DNA from: Phycisphaerae bacterium
Lineage (GTDB): Bacteria > Planctomycetota > Phycisphaerae > Phycisphaerales > SM1A02
Direction: 5' to 3'
Assembly (NCBI GenBank): GCA_002709295.1
Contig: PAQL01000015.1
Span: 103,016-167,015 of the forward strand
DNA length: 64,000 nucleotides
The notes under the pieces were generated by a model. That model did not search any database. It was given only the letters and a program-made list of their open reading frames with translations, and was not told where the DNA came from. Both the position numbers and the translations under genes were made by a program. Below, one piece after another: positions 34,763-44,803 of this stretch (position 1 is its first letter; every line of letters starts with the position of its first letter).

Positions 34763-37700
34763 ATGTCGTTTTCCAATCGTGAATCTTCCGGCCTTCCGAC
34801 GCGAGCCTCCTCGAGGCTCGCGGTTCTGTCGGCAGGCCTCGTTCTGTTGCTTGCTGCGCCCACGTTCGGCGGTGATGACTGCAATGGCAACGGGATTCCC
34901 GATGCGATGGACATCAAGAAGGGGATCAGTCTCGACTGCCAGCCCGACGGCATCCCCGATGAATGCCAGGTCTCCGACCCCATCCAGTACGCCTACGACT
35001 CCGGCCCCGTGACCGGCCTCTCCGGTGACTCGGCTTCGGTGCTCGCTCTGACCCGCTTCATCGCCGCCGGCGTCTTTCCCTACATCGGGGGCATCGCCTA
35101 CGAGGGGCTCGAACTCCCCGAAGGCACGCTGATCAACGCCGGTGTCTGGTCCGATCCCGACGCTGACGGGGATCCTTCGGACGCCGTGCTGCTGGAGTCC
35201 GCCTCGGCGGTCTGGGAGATCGACGGTTCGGCGAGGATCGTGTTCGATCTCGGGGTCGAGGTCGGTGGGGACGGGGCCTCGTTCTTCGTCGGCCTCTGGG
35301 TCGAAGGGGTCGCGGACTGGACCATCGGTTTCGACACCGGCTCGCTCGCCCGGCAGGGGGTCGTGGTGCTTGCGGACGATGCGATCGATCCATCGGACCT
35401 CGCGGCGGCCGTGCCCGCGGGCAGCCTCTGCCCGGGGTGCGATGGGGACTGGACGATCCGGGCCCTCGCCTGCGACCAGCCCTGGTGCGCGACCGGCTAC
35501 GACGTGGACGGTGACGGAATCCCCGATGCCTGCGAACCGGACTGCAATCTCAACGACGTTCCCGATGACGAGGACATCGCTTCCGGAGCCTCGACCGACT
35601 GTGATGGTGACGGGGTCCCCGACGACTGCCAGCAGCTCGAGGACTGTGATGATGACGGGATCCTCGACATCTGTGCCATCCTCCCCGGCACCGGGCTCCA
35701 CCGGTCGGTCTGGGGCAACGCGATCGGATACGGCCCTCCCCTCTATCGGGACATCGTCGCCGGCATCGACTTCAACACCGAGGATGGCGACTCGACCCCG
35801 GGCGTGTCCGACTTCTACACGATCGAGTGGAAGGGTGCCCTGACCGTGCCGACCAGCGGGGCCTATCAGCTTCGCTTCGACGCGGACGATCGGTTCCGCG
35901 CCTGGATCGACGGCGTCATCGTGCTCGGAGACAACGACGATCCTCAGGAGCCCGGTCAGGGCAGTGGCAGCGTGGTGATCGAGCTGGAAGCGGGCGTTCC
36001 GGTCGCCTTCCGCGCCCGCTTCTACGAGGAGTCGGGCGGTGAGCGATGCCGGCTGTGGTGGACGCCACCCGGCGGCGACGAGTTGATCATCCCGCAGTGG
36101 GCCTTCACTCCGGCGGTCGATCGCGACGGCGATGGATCGATCGATCTCTGTGTCGAGGGCGACTGCAACGAGAACGGCATCTCCGACGACGTCGATCTTC
36201 TGGCGGGGGTCAGCGACTGCAACTCGGACGGCATACCGGACACGTGCCAGCCCGAGCTGGACTGTGACGGCGACCTCGTCCCCGACGAATGCGTGGCGGG
36301 GGTCGGAGGACTCGTCGGCACCTACTTCTCGAGCCCGGAGATCGGGATCTTCGGCGAGCTTCTGATGGCCCGGGTCGATCCGGAAGTCTTCTTCGACTGG
36401 GGTGGCGGATCACCTGACCCGCTGGTCCCCGAGAACCGGTTCGCGGTTCGATGGATCGGCACCATCGTCGCTTCGCGGTCCGGTCTCCATCGATTCCGCT
36501 TCAACTGCGATGACGGGGTTCGTGCCTACATCGACGGAGTGCAGTTGGTGGATGCATGGTTCGACCAGTCCGGTGGCGAAAATCATCAGTTCGATCTCGA
36601 CCTTGTCGCCGGTGAGCGACGCGCGATCCGGATCGAGTACTACGAGAACGGCGGATCCGCCAGCATGCGTTTCCGTTGGCGACTGCCCGGAGAGACCGAT
36701 TTCGCGGCCGTGCCGACCGAGGCGATGATCCCCCTCGTCGATGTCGATGGGGACGGGGTCGCCGATTCCTGCGCCCCCGACTGCGACGGAGACGGCGTCA
36801 GTGACGCTGTCGCCATCGCCGAGGGACTCTCCGAGGACTGCAACGAGAACGGCGTCCCCGACGAGTGTGATCTCGGATTCGCCGGAGACGACGTCATCGC
36901 ATGGTGGCGTTTCGAGGATCCCGCGGATCTGGGTCGGGACGAAGGGCCCTTCGGCCTGCAGCTCGACATCTCGGGAGTGGCCGCCTCCGGTGACACGCCG
37001 GTGGTCGAGATCCCCCGCACCGGAGATCCCGATCTCGGTTCATCCGCCTGCGACTTCTCCAACCGGCTGACCACCCTCGATCCCGATCGGAGGCTCAGTC
37101 TGGTGGAGAGCCGCTTCACCGCCGAGGCATGGGTCCGTCTCGACGAGCTGGCCGGAGACGCCTCCACCCCGGCCGACCGGCAGTGGCTCTTCCAGCGGAA
37201 GAACCCGACCTCGGACGGTCGCATCGAATGGGCCTTCCTCGTCCAGGCGGGGAACATCCACGAGGTCAGCGGATTCGGCGTCTTCGGATCCGATCTCCTC
37301 CCGACCGGCAGGCAGCTGGCGATGGTGCTCGGAACCGGGAGCGCCACCGGCTCGGAGAAGTGGTGCGTGCTGAGTGATCTTCAGATCACGGACGGCGAGT
37401 GGCACCACGTCTCGATCGCCTGGGATCCTTTCCGTTCCGAGGTCCGCTTCGAGCTCGATGGCGAGGTCGACGTGCAGCGGTTCGAGAACCGCGGTCTGAA
37501 CCCGAACGCCCATCGCTTCGCGATCGGCGGTCATGTCAACGAGTCCGGGGCCTGGAACCAGGGGATTCGAGGCCTCGTCGACGAGGTCCGCATCCGCCGG
37601 GGCCTCGCGCCGCTCGATGAGATGCTGGATCGAGCCTACGTGGTCGTCTCTCCGGACGACGATGATGACGGCATCCCGGACGAGTGCGCCGATTCGCCGT

Positions 37701-37861
37701 GTCCCGGCGACTTCGACGGCAACGGCATCGTCGATGGAAGCGACCTCGGCACCCTGTTCACCCAGTGGGGTGGTCCCGGTTCCGCGGACTTCGACGGGAA
37801 CTCCGTCGTCGACGGTGGCGATCTTGGCACGCTCTTCGTGTACTGGGGGCCGTGCCCATGA
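34763..37861 (+). CDS. Giant exported PA14/LamG protein with GC-type dockerin
   Basis: The protein has 1032 residues. ATG 34763 is chosen because GAGAGCAGG precedes it and a signal peptide follows (LAVLSAGLVLLLAAPTFGGD, about 18-37). Domains: Asp/Cys repeats (CNGNGIPDAMD type); one copy of an undescribed domain of about 150 residues (about 75-235, core WSDPDADGDPSDAVLL); PA14 at about 307-452; PA14 at about 516-658; further Ca-type repeats; a LamG/concanavalin-like domain at about 710-956 (AWWRFEDP, FTAEAWVRLDEL, GEWHHVSIAWD, GLVDEVRIRRG); and a GC dockerin at about 979-1032. PA14 and LamG modules usually bind glycans. Its stop overlaps the next start by 4 bases, so it is co-translated with another dockerin protein. 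Confidence 0.9.
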   Translation: MSFSNRESSGLPTRASSRLAVLSAGLVLLLAAPTFGGDDCNGNGIPDAMDIKKGISLDCQPDGIPDECQVSDPIQYAYDSGPVTGLSGDSASVLALTRFIAAGVFPYIGGIAYEGLELPEGTLINAGVWSDPDADGDPSDAVLLESASAVWEIDGSARIVFDLGVEVGGDGASFFVGLWVEGVADWTIGFDTGSLARQGVVVLADDAIDPSDLAAAVPAGSLCPGCDGDWTIRALACDQPWCATGYDVDGDGIPDACEPDCNLNDVPDDEDIASGASTDCDGDGVPDDCQQLEDCDDDGILDICAILPGTGLHRSVWGNAIGYGPPLYRDIVAGIDFNTEDGDSTPGVSDFYTIEWKGALTVPTSGAYQLRFDADDRFRAWIDGVIVLGDNDDPQEPGQGSGSVVIELEAGVPVAFRARFYEESGGERCRLWWTPPGGDELIIPQWAFTPAVDRDGDGSIDLCVEGDCNENGISDDVDLLAGVSDCNSDGIPDTCQPELDCDGDLVPDECVAGVGGLVGTYFSSPEIGIFGELLMARVDPEVFFDWGGGSPDPLVPENRFAVRWIGTIVASRSGLHRFRFNCDDGVRAYIDGVQLVDAWFDQSGGENHQFDLDLVAGERRAIRIEYYENGGSASMRFRWRLPGETDFAAVPTEAMIPLVDVDGDGVADSCAPDCDGDGVSDAVAIAEGLSEDCNENGVPDECDLGFAGDDVIAWWRFEDPADLGRDEGPFGLQLDISGVAASGDTPVVEIPRTGDPDLGSSACDFSNRLTTLDPDRRLSLVESRFTAEAWVRLDELAGDASTPADRQWLFQRKNPTSDGRIEWAFLVQAGNIHEVSGFGVFGSDLLPTGRQLAMVLGTGSATGSEKWCVLSDLQITDGEWHHVSIAWDPFRSEVRFELDGEVDVQRFENRGLNPNAHRFAIGGHVNESGAWNQGIRGLVDEVRIRRGLAPLDEMLDRAYVVVSPDDDDDGIPDECADSPCPGDFDGNGIVDGSDLGTLFTQWGGPGSADFDGNSVVDGGDLGTLFVYWGPCP

Positions 37862-40800
37862 GATCGCCGGCCTGGCCGCTTCTGCGAGCGGTGATGCTGG
37901 TCGTTCCGGTGGTGACTCTTCCTGCGGCGGCCGAGGAGTACTTCGTTCCGGACGACTTCGGTCTGATCCAGCTGGCGATCGATGCCGCAGAGGATGGTGA
38001 CGTCGTCTCGGTGCGTCCGGGGACGTACTTCGAGACCATCGAATTCAAAGGGAAGGCGATCACGGTCCGAAGCACGGGCGGCCCGGAATCCACGGTCATC
38101 AACGTCGCCGGAGGCGGCAACAGCGTGGTGGTGTTCAACGCGGAGGAGGGGCGTGACTCGGTCATCGACGGCTTCGAGCTTCGCGAGGGCACCGGAAACT
38201 GCGACCTGTTCTTCTGCTACGGCGGCGGCATCTTCTGCAACGAGGCCTCGCCGACCATCCGGAACTGCATCATCAGGGACAACGCCACGACCTTCGACGG
38301 CGGCGGGATGTACGTGCGACAAGGATCGCCCGTCATCGAGAACTGCCGGTTCGAGGGCAACGTCGCCAAGTGGTACCAGGGGGGCGGCATCTACATCGAC
38401 GGAGGATCGATCGAGCTTCGCGGCTGCAGGTTCGTCGGAAACTCGTGCAATGGTGGGGGCGGCGGCATCCTCGCCAAGTTCACCACGGTCCTCGTCGAGG
38501 ACTGCGAGTTCACCGCCAACGTGGCGGGTGCCAACGGCGGCGCCGTGGATGCCACCGGTGGATCGACCACGATTCGTGGCTCGCTCTTCGACTTCAATCG
38601 GTGCGGCACGCGGGGCGGCGGAATCCGTCACGGGGGCGGCCCCTTTCTCGTCGAGGACTGCCGGATCGCCTTCAACGACGCTCGCGGTGATGGTGGGGGG
38701 ATCCATTGCAAGGACGGCGATCTCCGGATCCTCGACTGTGATGTCACCGGGAACGTCGCCTATGGAAAGGGCGGCGGATTCCATGTCGACGGCGGCGACC
38801 AGCTCCTGATCGAGGGATGCAGCGTCCGGAACAACACCTGCGAGGTGAGCGACGGCGGGGGACTCCTCGTGGCCGACGTGCCGGTGGAGATCCGATCGTG
38901 CGAGTTCTCGGACAACGAGGCGCACAAGGGAGGCGCGGTGCACGCCTATGGCGCCTCCGGGCCGATACTCGTCGTCGGTTCGACCTTCACCCGCAACCGG
39001 GCCGTCCTCGGAAACGGCGGGGCGCTCGAGCTCTCGAGCGGTCCGGTCGACATCGTGAACAGCGGCTTCTTCCTGAACGAGACGGTGGACAACGGCGGCG
39101 CCGTCAAGGCGAACCAGATCGAGGACCTCGTCATCGCCAACTGCGTCTTCGTCGGGAACCAGGCCTATTGGAACGGCGGTGCCATGGACGTCCACCAGGG
39201 GCTGCACAGGATCGTCAACTGCACGGTGCTGGACAACGAGACGTACGGCGCGGGCGGCGGCATCTACGGGAACGTGAACGGTCTCGTGGCGAACTGCATC
39301 GTTCGAGGCAATCACGCGATGCGATGGCCCGACGTCTCCAATCGCGACGAGGGCTGGGAGATAGATCTTCGATGGTCGAACGTGGGCGAATGGCGAGGCG
39401 AGGCGTTGGGAGCCGTGGTGGGTCGTTCGGGCGTCGCCGATCGTCTGGGGCCCGATCGGATGGTCGGCACCGGCGACGAGGATCTGCGGGCCACCGCTTG
39501 TCTTGCCGGAATCGACGCGGGGGACGCGATGCTGATGCCTGCGGATCGGGCCGACGTGGATCGGGACGGCGACGTCCTCGAGCCGATCCCGCTCGACTAC
39601 CACGGCCGGCCTCGCTTCTTCGACGATCCCTCGGTGCCCGATGGGTCCGGACTTCCCGGGGCCGCGGTCGACGTGGGAGCGTCGGAATGGCAGGGATCCG
39701 GCCCTCCGTGCGATGCCGTGGTCGACTGTGACGGCAACGGCGTGGCCGACCGGCTCGACATCGCGGACTGTCTCGGGGACCCGGGGTGTCTCGACTGCAA
39801 CGGCAACGGTCGGCCCGATCGATGTGACGTCGTCGACGATCCGCCTCCGTTCGAGTCGGGGATCGGGTTCTGGCGATTCGACGGCGACGCGGGCGATCTC
39901 GGGCGTGCCCGCCTCGACGGCGAGCTCAACGGCGACGCAGCCTTCACCGTTGATCGTGCGGTGGACGTGGTCCCGGGGCTCCGAGGGGCACCCAACCTCG
40001 GGGCGATCGAGATCGGAGAGACCGGCTTCGTGAGGGTCCGCGACCGGGATCACCAGAGTTTCGTGATGGGCCACACGGATTTCACGATCGAGGCCTGGGT
40101 GCGGATCGACGAACTGGGCGGTCTCGGCGACGCCTCAAGGCGACAGTATCTCGTCCAGCGGAAGCCGGGCGACAGCGGGGGGTCCAGCATGGACTATGCC
40201 TTCCTCGTTCAGGGGGGCAACCTTCCGCAGGGCGTCGATCGTCGCTATGGGAAGAGCTCCGGATTGAGCGGCCGTGAACTCGTGGTGCAGTTCGGCGAAA
40301 ATGGAAGCACGTGGTGTGTCACCAGCTTCCTCGAGGTCGAGTCGACGGGGTGGCATCACGTCAGCGTCTCGGTCGACGGAGACCAGAACATCTTCCGCTT
40401 CGGATTGGACGGCGAGTTCGAGGAGATCCCCCTCGACGACGGGATCACCCGATTCGGTCCGGAGGCGAACCTGATCATCGGGGCCCACACCAACAGCTCG
40501 GGTCAGTTCAACCAGCGACTGCGGGGCGCGATCGACGAGCTCCGGATCGTGCGACGCGTCCTGTCGCCCGGCGAGATGCTCGACGCCTGGCCGGCCGGCA
40601 CCAGCGCCGACTGCAACGGCAATGGTCGTCCCGACGACTGCGACATCGCCGACGGGCTGCTCGCCGACGTGGATGGCGACCTGCTCCCCGACGAGTGTGC
40701 GATCGGCGGTTGTCCGGGGGACCTCGATGGTGACGGCGACGTGGGAGGCTCCGATCTCGGACTGTTGTTCGTCGCCTGGGACGGGCCCGGGCCGGCCGAT

Positions 40801-41358
40801 CTGGACGGGGACGGCGTCGTGGGGGGCGCGGACCTCGGGCTTCTCTTCGTCCTCTGGGGAGACTGCCCGGCGGGTTGCGCTCCGACCTCGTGCGACGACG
40901 ATGACGAATGCACCTTCGACGGCTGCCACCCCGTGACCGGTGCATGCACCCATGTCAGGATCCCGGGATGCGTGAGCGACCCCTGCTTCGGCGTCTTCTG
41001 CGACGACGGTGACGACTGCACGACCGACGAGTGTGATCCATCGACCGGCGAGTGCATCCACGTGCCGATCCCCGGCTGCGAACCGGATCCCTGTGAGGGG
41101 GTCGAGTGCGACGACGGAGATCCGTGCACCGAGGACTTCTGTGATCCACTCACCGGAGCCTGCGTGCACGAGCCCATCGACGGCTGCGAGCCGGCACCGT
41201 GCGGGGATCCGGCCGCAGGAGGGTGCTTCCGTCCCGGGCCGCTTCCAAACTGCGACGATCTCGAATGCTGCGAAGCGGTGTGTGCGGTCGACGACTACTG
41301 CTGTCTCGATGCATGGGATGCCTACTGCGTCGAGCTGGCGGGTTCGATCTGTCCCTGA
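37858..41358 (+). CDS. Giant exported beta-helix/LamG/dockerin protein with Cys-rich tail
   Basis: This 1166-residue protein starts at ATG 37858, overlapping the previous stop, with a signal peptide at about 1-25. Residues about 27-520 form a right-handed parallel beta-helix of the DUF1565/pectin-lyase type (IQLAIDAAEDGDVVSVRPGT, then many GGGxxxxGG turns). A LamG domain lies at about 665-905 (FTIEAWVRIDEL, GWHHVSVSVDGD). A GC dockerin at about 952-1006 is internal rather than terminal. It is followed by four Dictyostelium-type Cys repeats (CDDGDxCTxDxCDPxTG pattern) and a final Cys domain (ECCEAVCAVDDYCCLDAWDAYC). It is probably a surface adhesin or glycan-binding protein; no catalytic residues were identified. 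It converges with the gene at 41322 by 37 bases. Confidence 0.9.
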   Translation: MRSPAWPLLRAVMLVVPVVTLPAAAEEYFVPDDFGLIQLAIDAAEDGDVVSVRPGTYFETIEFKGKAITVRSTGGPESTVINVAGGGNSVVVFNAEEGRDSVIDGFELREGTGNCDLFFCYGGGIFCNEASPTIRNCIIRDNATTFDGGGMYVRQGSPVIENCRFEGNVAKWYQGGGIYIDGGSIELRGCRFVGNSCNGGGGGILAKFTTVLVEDCEFTANVAGANGGAVDATGGSTTIRGSLFDFNRCGTRGGGIRHGGGPFLVEDCRIAFNDARGDGGGIHCKDGDLRILDCDVTGNVAYGKGGGFHVDGGDQLLIEGCSVRNNTCEVSDGGGLLVADVPVEIRSCEFSDNEAHKGGAVHAYGASGPILVVGSTFTRNRAVLGNGGALELSSGPVDIVNSGFFLNETVDNGGAVKANQIEDLVIANCVFVGNQAYWNGGAMDVHQGLHRIVNCTVLDNETYGAGGGIYGNVNGLVANCIVRGNHAMRWPDVSNRDEGWEIDLRWSNVGEWRGEALGAVVGRSGVADRLGPDRMVGTGDEDLRATACLAGIDAGDAMLMPADRADVDRDGDVLEPIPLDYHGRPRFFDDPSVPDGSGLPGAAVDVGASEWQGSGPPCDAVVDCDGNGVADRLDIADCLGDPGCLDCNGNGRPDRCDVVDDPPPFESGIGFWRFDGDAGDLGRARLDGELNGDAAFTVDRAVDVVPGLRGAPNLGAIEIGETGFVRVRDRDHQSFVMGHTDFTIEAWVRIDELGGLGDASRRQYLVQRKPGDSGGSSMDYAFLVQGGNLPQGVDRRYGKSSGLSGRELVVQFGENGSTWCVTSFLEVESTGWHHVSVSVDGDQNIFRFGLDGEFEEIPLDDGITRFGPEANLIIGAHTNSSGQFNQRLRGAIDELRIVRRVLSPGEMLDAWPAGTSADCNGNGRPDDCDIADGLLADVDGDLLPDECAIGGCPGDLDGDGDVGGSDLGLLFVAWDGPGPADLDGDGVVGGADLGLLFVLWGDCPAGCAPTSCDDDDECTFDGCHPVTGACTHVRIPGCVSDPCFGVFCDDGDDCTTDECDPSTGECIHVPIPGCEPDPCEGVECDDGDPCTEDFCDPLTGACVHEPIDGCEPAPCGDPAAGGCFRPGPLPNCDDLECCEAVCAVDDYCCLDAWDAYCVELAGSICP

Positions 41359-43016
41359 TCCGTGGCTGAAGTCGTCGGAGCCGTGACGCTGGTGGCTAGG
41401 AGTACCCGGTTGATCGGCGGCTCGTCGCGGTCCTGCGGGCGGGTGGAATAGCGGGCGCGGTGAAAGCGGAGTTCGGTTCCGGAGGGGCGGTCCCCGACCG
41501 CGAGTCGCGCGAGTTCCCCGAGCGCCGCGTCACGCTGCGGCCCGTCCGGAAGCTTGAGGACGCGGGAGACGACGCCGATCCAGCGGGCGGTGCGGAGCGG
41601 GCCCCGGCCGGTGGCGAATGATTCCGTGACGACCCGGCCGTCGGGATCGACGATGTCCAGCTCGATGACCGATCGGACCGGCTCGCGGATGGGATAGGCG
41701 AACTTCGGATAGCACGCGAACGGCCATCCGTAGTTGTCTCCTCGGATCCCGTACCAGGCGTTTCCGACCAGAAGCACGGTCCCTGCGACGATGTTCGGTA
41801 TCAGGGATCCTCTCGGATGCGGGCCGTCGGTCCGTCCGATGCCGAGTCGTATGGATCTGATCCCCGTCGCCGCGAGCAGTCTCTGCCAGTCGATGAGGAC
41901 GACGTAGACGCCCATGAGCGAGATGAACGCGATGTTGAGCGTCGCCATGTTGGCGAGGTGGAACCCGAGTCCGAGCACGAAGGCGAGGATTCTGGTTCGG
42001 CGGTCGAACATCATGAAGATGAAGGACAGTTCGAAGGCCACCACGCCGAGTCCGCCGGCCCGCAGGAGCCAGGGGTGGTCGGTTGGATCGATCATCGGCT
42101 TCCAGGTGGCGTGCGTCGTCCACTGGTGCCATATCTGGTGCCGCAGGTGATCGCTGAAGATCCAGTCCGCGCCGCCGGTCCACAGCTTCCAGATTCCAGG
42201 AAAGAAGTAGACCATGCCCAGAAGCAGCCATGCGAAGTGAAGTGGCAGTCCGTACCTGATGTCCGATGCCGGAGCCTGTCGTCGCCGGCCGAGCCACGCG
42301 TCCACGGAGAGGACGTCGCCGCATCGCGAGGTCGCCAGCAGGATCGCGAACCAGACGAGATGGTGGGAGTGATTCACCTTTCCGTGCAACTGGGGCACGC
42401 CGAGGATGACGAGGGTGAGGACGGCGCTGGCGATCGTCGCGGGCCGGGTCAGGAACCCCGCCGCGGCCATGGTGGTCACCATGATCCATGCGTAGAGCAT
42501 CACCCGGGCGGCACCGGGTTCGGGGAGATTCGAGGCGAGCAGCGGCCCCAGACCCGAGGGCGGGAACAGCAGGGCGTCGGGAAGTCCGACATGAATGATG
42601 AATTCCTCGCCACCGGCGGGAAGCATCAGCAGGGTTCCGAAGGTCGCGATGCGAAGAATCGCCAGGTTCAGAGCGGCATCGGTCTCGGTCAGGAAGCCGC
42701 CCAGTCTCCGAGCCACGCTGCGACGCCGGATCACGAGGATCGCGGTGGCGACCGCCCCGCCCCAGACCATGCCGATCCGGGTCATGATCGTCGAGGCGAC
42801 CCACACCACGTGTTCGGGATCGTCCCAGGCGGGGTTGGCGACCCGTCTCTCGTCGATGAGCGAGACCAGCCACTGGAATCCGCCTTCGCCGCTGGCGGCG
42901 GCCAGCACCATGCCCCCGATCCAGAGCTTCCACATCAGCCAGAGGGCCATCCAGCCGGCGATGGTTCCGGTCGAGAGCAGCAGGAGGGGATGTCGAGCGT
43001 GTTCACGCGAGGGCAT
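41322..43016 (-). CDS. HTTM-domain multispanning membrane protein
   Basis: This 564-residue protein has about nine or ten hydrophobic helices. Its pattern resembles the horizontally transferred transmembrane (HTTM) domain related to vitamin-K-dependent gamma-carboxylase: paired His in VNHSHHLVWFAILLA (about 243), LHFAWLLLGMVYFFPGIWKLW and FELSFIFMMFDRRTR (about 350). A soluble C-terminal part of about 150 residues follows. In bacteria the function is mostly unknown; a redox or carboxylation role is only inferred. It stands alone, and its last 37 bases overlap the convergent dockerin gene. Confidence 0.75.
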   Translation of the reverse strand: MPSREHARHPLLLLSTGTIAGWMALWLMWKLWIGGMVLAAASGEGGFQWLVSLIDERRVANPAWDDPEHVVWVASTIMTRIGMVWGGAVATAILVIRRRSVARRLGGFLTETDAALNLAILRIATFGTLLMLPAGGEEFIIHVGLPDALLFPPSGLGPLLASNLPEPGAARVMLYAWIMVTTMAAAGFLTRPATIASAVLTLVILGVPQLHGKVNHSHHLVWFAILLATSRCGDVLSVDAWLGRRRQAPASDIRYGLPLHFAWLLLGMVYFFPGIWKLWTGGADWIFSDHLRHQIWHQWTTHATWKPMIDPTDHPWLLRAGGLGVVAFELSFIFMMFDRRTRILAFVLGLGFHLANMATLNIAFISLMGVYVVLIDWQRLLAATGIRSIRLGIGRTDGPHPRGSLIPNIVAGTVLLVGNAWYGIRGDNYGWPFACYPKFAYPIREPVRSVIELDIVDPDGRVVTESFATGRGPLRTARWIGVVSRVLKLPDGPQRDAALGELARLAVGDRPSGTELRFHRARYSTRPQDRDEPPINRVLLATSVTAPTTSATDQGQIEPASSTQ

Positions 43017-43157
43017 GGCGGGGCTCGGGATACGGATCGCCGGTCAGCCTCTTCTTCGGGTCGAAGGTGCCACGGGCATCAGGGAGGATGGTGATGAATC
43101 GGTTTCCGGGACCCCGGAAGGGCGATTCCTCCCGGGAGGCGGTCGCGACGGGAGTGG

Positions 43158-44027
43158 TCACGCCGTCGGCCAGGGTGGCTTTCGCTCGAGGAGCGCGTGC
43201 AGCTCCTCGTTGCAGGGAGCGAAGCGTTCCCGCAGACGTCGAATGGTGTCCGGGGGCGGTTCCGCATCGTCGCCGGAATTGAGCGCCGGGTTCCGATCGT
43301 GAGACTCGATCGCGGGCAGTCCCAGGTGGGAGAGGACCCGGTTGCCGACGGTTACGGGAGCGTCGAAGTAGTCCTCCGCGAAGAGCACCAGAAAACGGTC
43401 GCGGTCGAAGGCGTCGAACCAGCCGGACAGCTGATCCGCGTAGCGGCCGCGGGCGAAGTAGGAGAAGTGCTCATGCGGGCCCGAGACCGCGTCGGGGTCG
43501 TCGCGAAGCCGCTGGTGTTCGCCGGCCAGCCGATCCTTCTCGGCCGACAGGGCCGATTCGAAATCGAGCGTCTCCATTCCAAGGCGTCTCTCGTGCCGGT
43601 AGTGGCTCCACGCACGGATCGCCGGATCCCGGAGCAGAACGATGAGATCGATGTCCGGGCCGAGCAGCCGCCGGGCCGTCGTCGGCGTCCTCGGATGGAA
43701 GAGGTAGTAGGGGCAGGCATCGCCCGCCCTCGCCCGGCCTCCGTGTCGGCGTTCGATTCCGGATCGTCGGAAGCGGGTCTCCTGGAAGGCGCGGCAGGCG
43801 AGCGTGGTGGGCCGGCGGCCGGTCAGAACCCTGCATTCCTTCGTGAGTCGTGGGAGAATGCGGGGGCTTGCTGAGATGCGTCGATCCAGGTCCGTGGTGC
43901 CGGACTTCTGGGCCCCGATCAGAAGAAAATCGGGGAGCACCCGCACCGGGGCCGAGATCAGTCGGTGGGTGCCGGGTCGAGGAACCGGGGTGGGAGGGGT
44001 GTTCGAGGATGTCCTCTCCTGGGCCAT
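43158..44027 (-). CDS. Sulfotransferase (NDST/heparan-sulfate type)
   Basis: This 289-residue PAPS-dependent enzyme has the 5'-PSB loop FLLIGAQKSGTTDLDRRI (about 34-51), the KECRVLTGR segment, CPYYLFHP (about 104) and the 3'-PB segment LIVLLRDPAIRAWSHY (about 128-143). It also has the FSYFARGRYADQLSGWFDAF segment common to glycan sulfotransferases (about 192-211). It is divergent from the sulfotransferase gene at 44063, with starts 35 bases apart. It probably sulfates an exported carbohydrate. Confidence 0.9.
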   Translation of the reverse strand: MAQERTSSNTPPTPVPRPGTHRLISAPVRVLPDFLLIGAQKSGTTDLDRRISASPRILPRLTKECRVLTGRRPTTLACRAFQETRFRRSGIERRHGGRARAGDACPYYLFHPRTPTTARRLLGPDIDLIVLLRDPAIRAWSHYRHERRLGMETLDFESALSAEKDRLAGEHQRLRDDPDAVSGPHEHFSYFARGRYADQLSGWFDAFDRDRFLVLFAEDYFDAPVTVGNRVLSHLGLPAIESHDRNPALNSGDDAEPPPDTIRRLRERFAPCNEELHALLERKPPWPTA

Positions 44028-44062
44028 GCAGACGAAGATACATGTGAAACAAGGACTCGTCG

Positions 44063-44803
44063 ATGCTTCAAGGATTCTCCAGCAGGCCCCCCGCCAACCG
44101 GTTCCTGATCCTCTTCCCGGGGAGAACCGGCAGTTCCTGGATGGTGGAGGCGCTTTCCCGGCATCCGGGAGTCCGGATCGAGGGGGAGATCCTCGTTCGC
44201 AGGTCCGCGGCCGAACAGCGGAAGGCGTTCAAGCGACTTCTCGGTGACGGGGCGCAACCCGGCGCGAACGGATTCAAGGCCAAGCTCAAGGATGTCGCGG
44301 AGCCGGAGGTGCTTCGATCCTTCGTGCAGGAGCATGATGTCTCGGTCATTCACATGCGTCGGAGCGACCTGCTTCGACTGGCCCTGTCTCGAATCAACGC
44401 CAGAAGGCTGCACGACGCCACGGGAGCCTGGAACGTGCGGGCCGGCATGAGCCCCGTCGATGGAGGGGAGATCGGCGTCGAGGAGCTCGTCGAATCGCTT
44501 TCGAGTTGCCGTCGGGATGTCCTGGCCCTCGAGGAGTACGTTCGGTCACTGGGGGTCGAGCCGCATGTGATCGAGTACGCCGACATCCTCGTCTCGCCCG
44601 AGGCCGTGCTGCGGACGATTCAGGAGTTCATCGGCGTGCCGTTCCGCTCGCTGGAGTCGTCGGTGTTCAAGAACACCAGCGAGAATCTGCGTCGCGCCGT
44701 CCCGAATCTCGACGACCTTCGCCGGGAGCTGGGTTCGGGGGAGTGGGCGTCCGTCTTCGAGATCGATCCGGTCAGCGAGAGGAGCGGCTCTTCCTCAGGT
44801 TGA
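44063..44803 (+). CDS. Sulfotransferase-like protein
   Basis: This 246-residue protein has a 5'-PSB-like loop near the N-terminus (FLILFPGRTGSSWMVEAL, about 14-31), where Arg-Thr-Gly-Ser replaces the usual Lys-Ser-Gly-Thr. The 3'-PB segment is VIHMRRSDLLRLALS (about 94-108). The pattern is closer to Stf0/trehalose- or LPS-sulfotransferase-like families than to the NDST type. Residues 195-215 contain FKNTSENLRR. The last 32 bases overlap the convergent glycosyltransferase gene at 44772. Confidence 0.8.
   Translation: MLQGFSSRPPANRFLILFPGRTGSSWMVEALSRHPGVRIEGEILVRRSAAEQRKAFKRLLGDGAQPGANGFKAKLKDVAEPEVLRSFVQEHDVSVIHMRRSDLLRLALSRINARRLHDATGAWNVRAGMSPVDGGEIGVEELVESLSSCRRDVLALEEYVRSLGVEPHVIEYADILVSPEAVLRTIQEFIGVPFRSLESSVFKNTSENLRRAVPNLDDLRRELGSGEWASVFEIDPVSERSGSSSG

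Noticed and set aside
40880..41200. Cys repeats as tandem DNA repeats or a CRISPR-like array
   Set aside because: They are in-frame diverged protein repeats with unequal DNA spacing, not identical DNA units.
43017..43157. Small plus-strand reading frame beginning at 43067 between two minus-strand genes
   Set aside because: No ribosome binding site, and most of it runs antisense into the sulfotransferase gene with an Arg/Ser-rich composition typical of a shadow frame.
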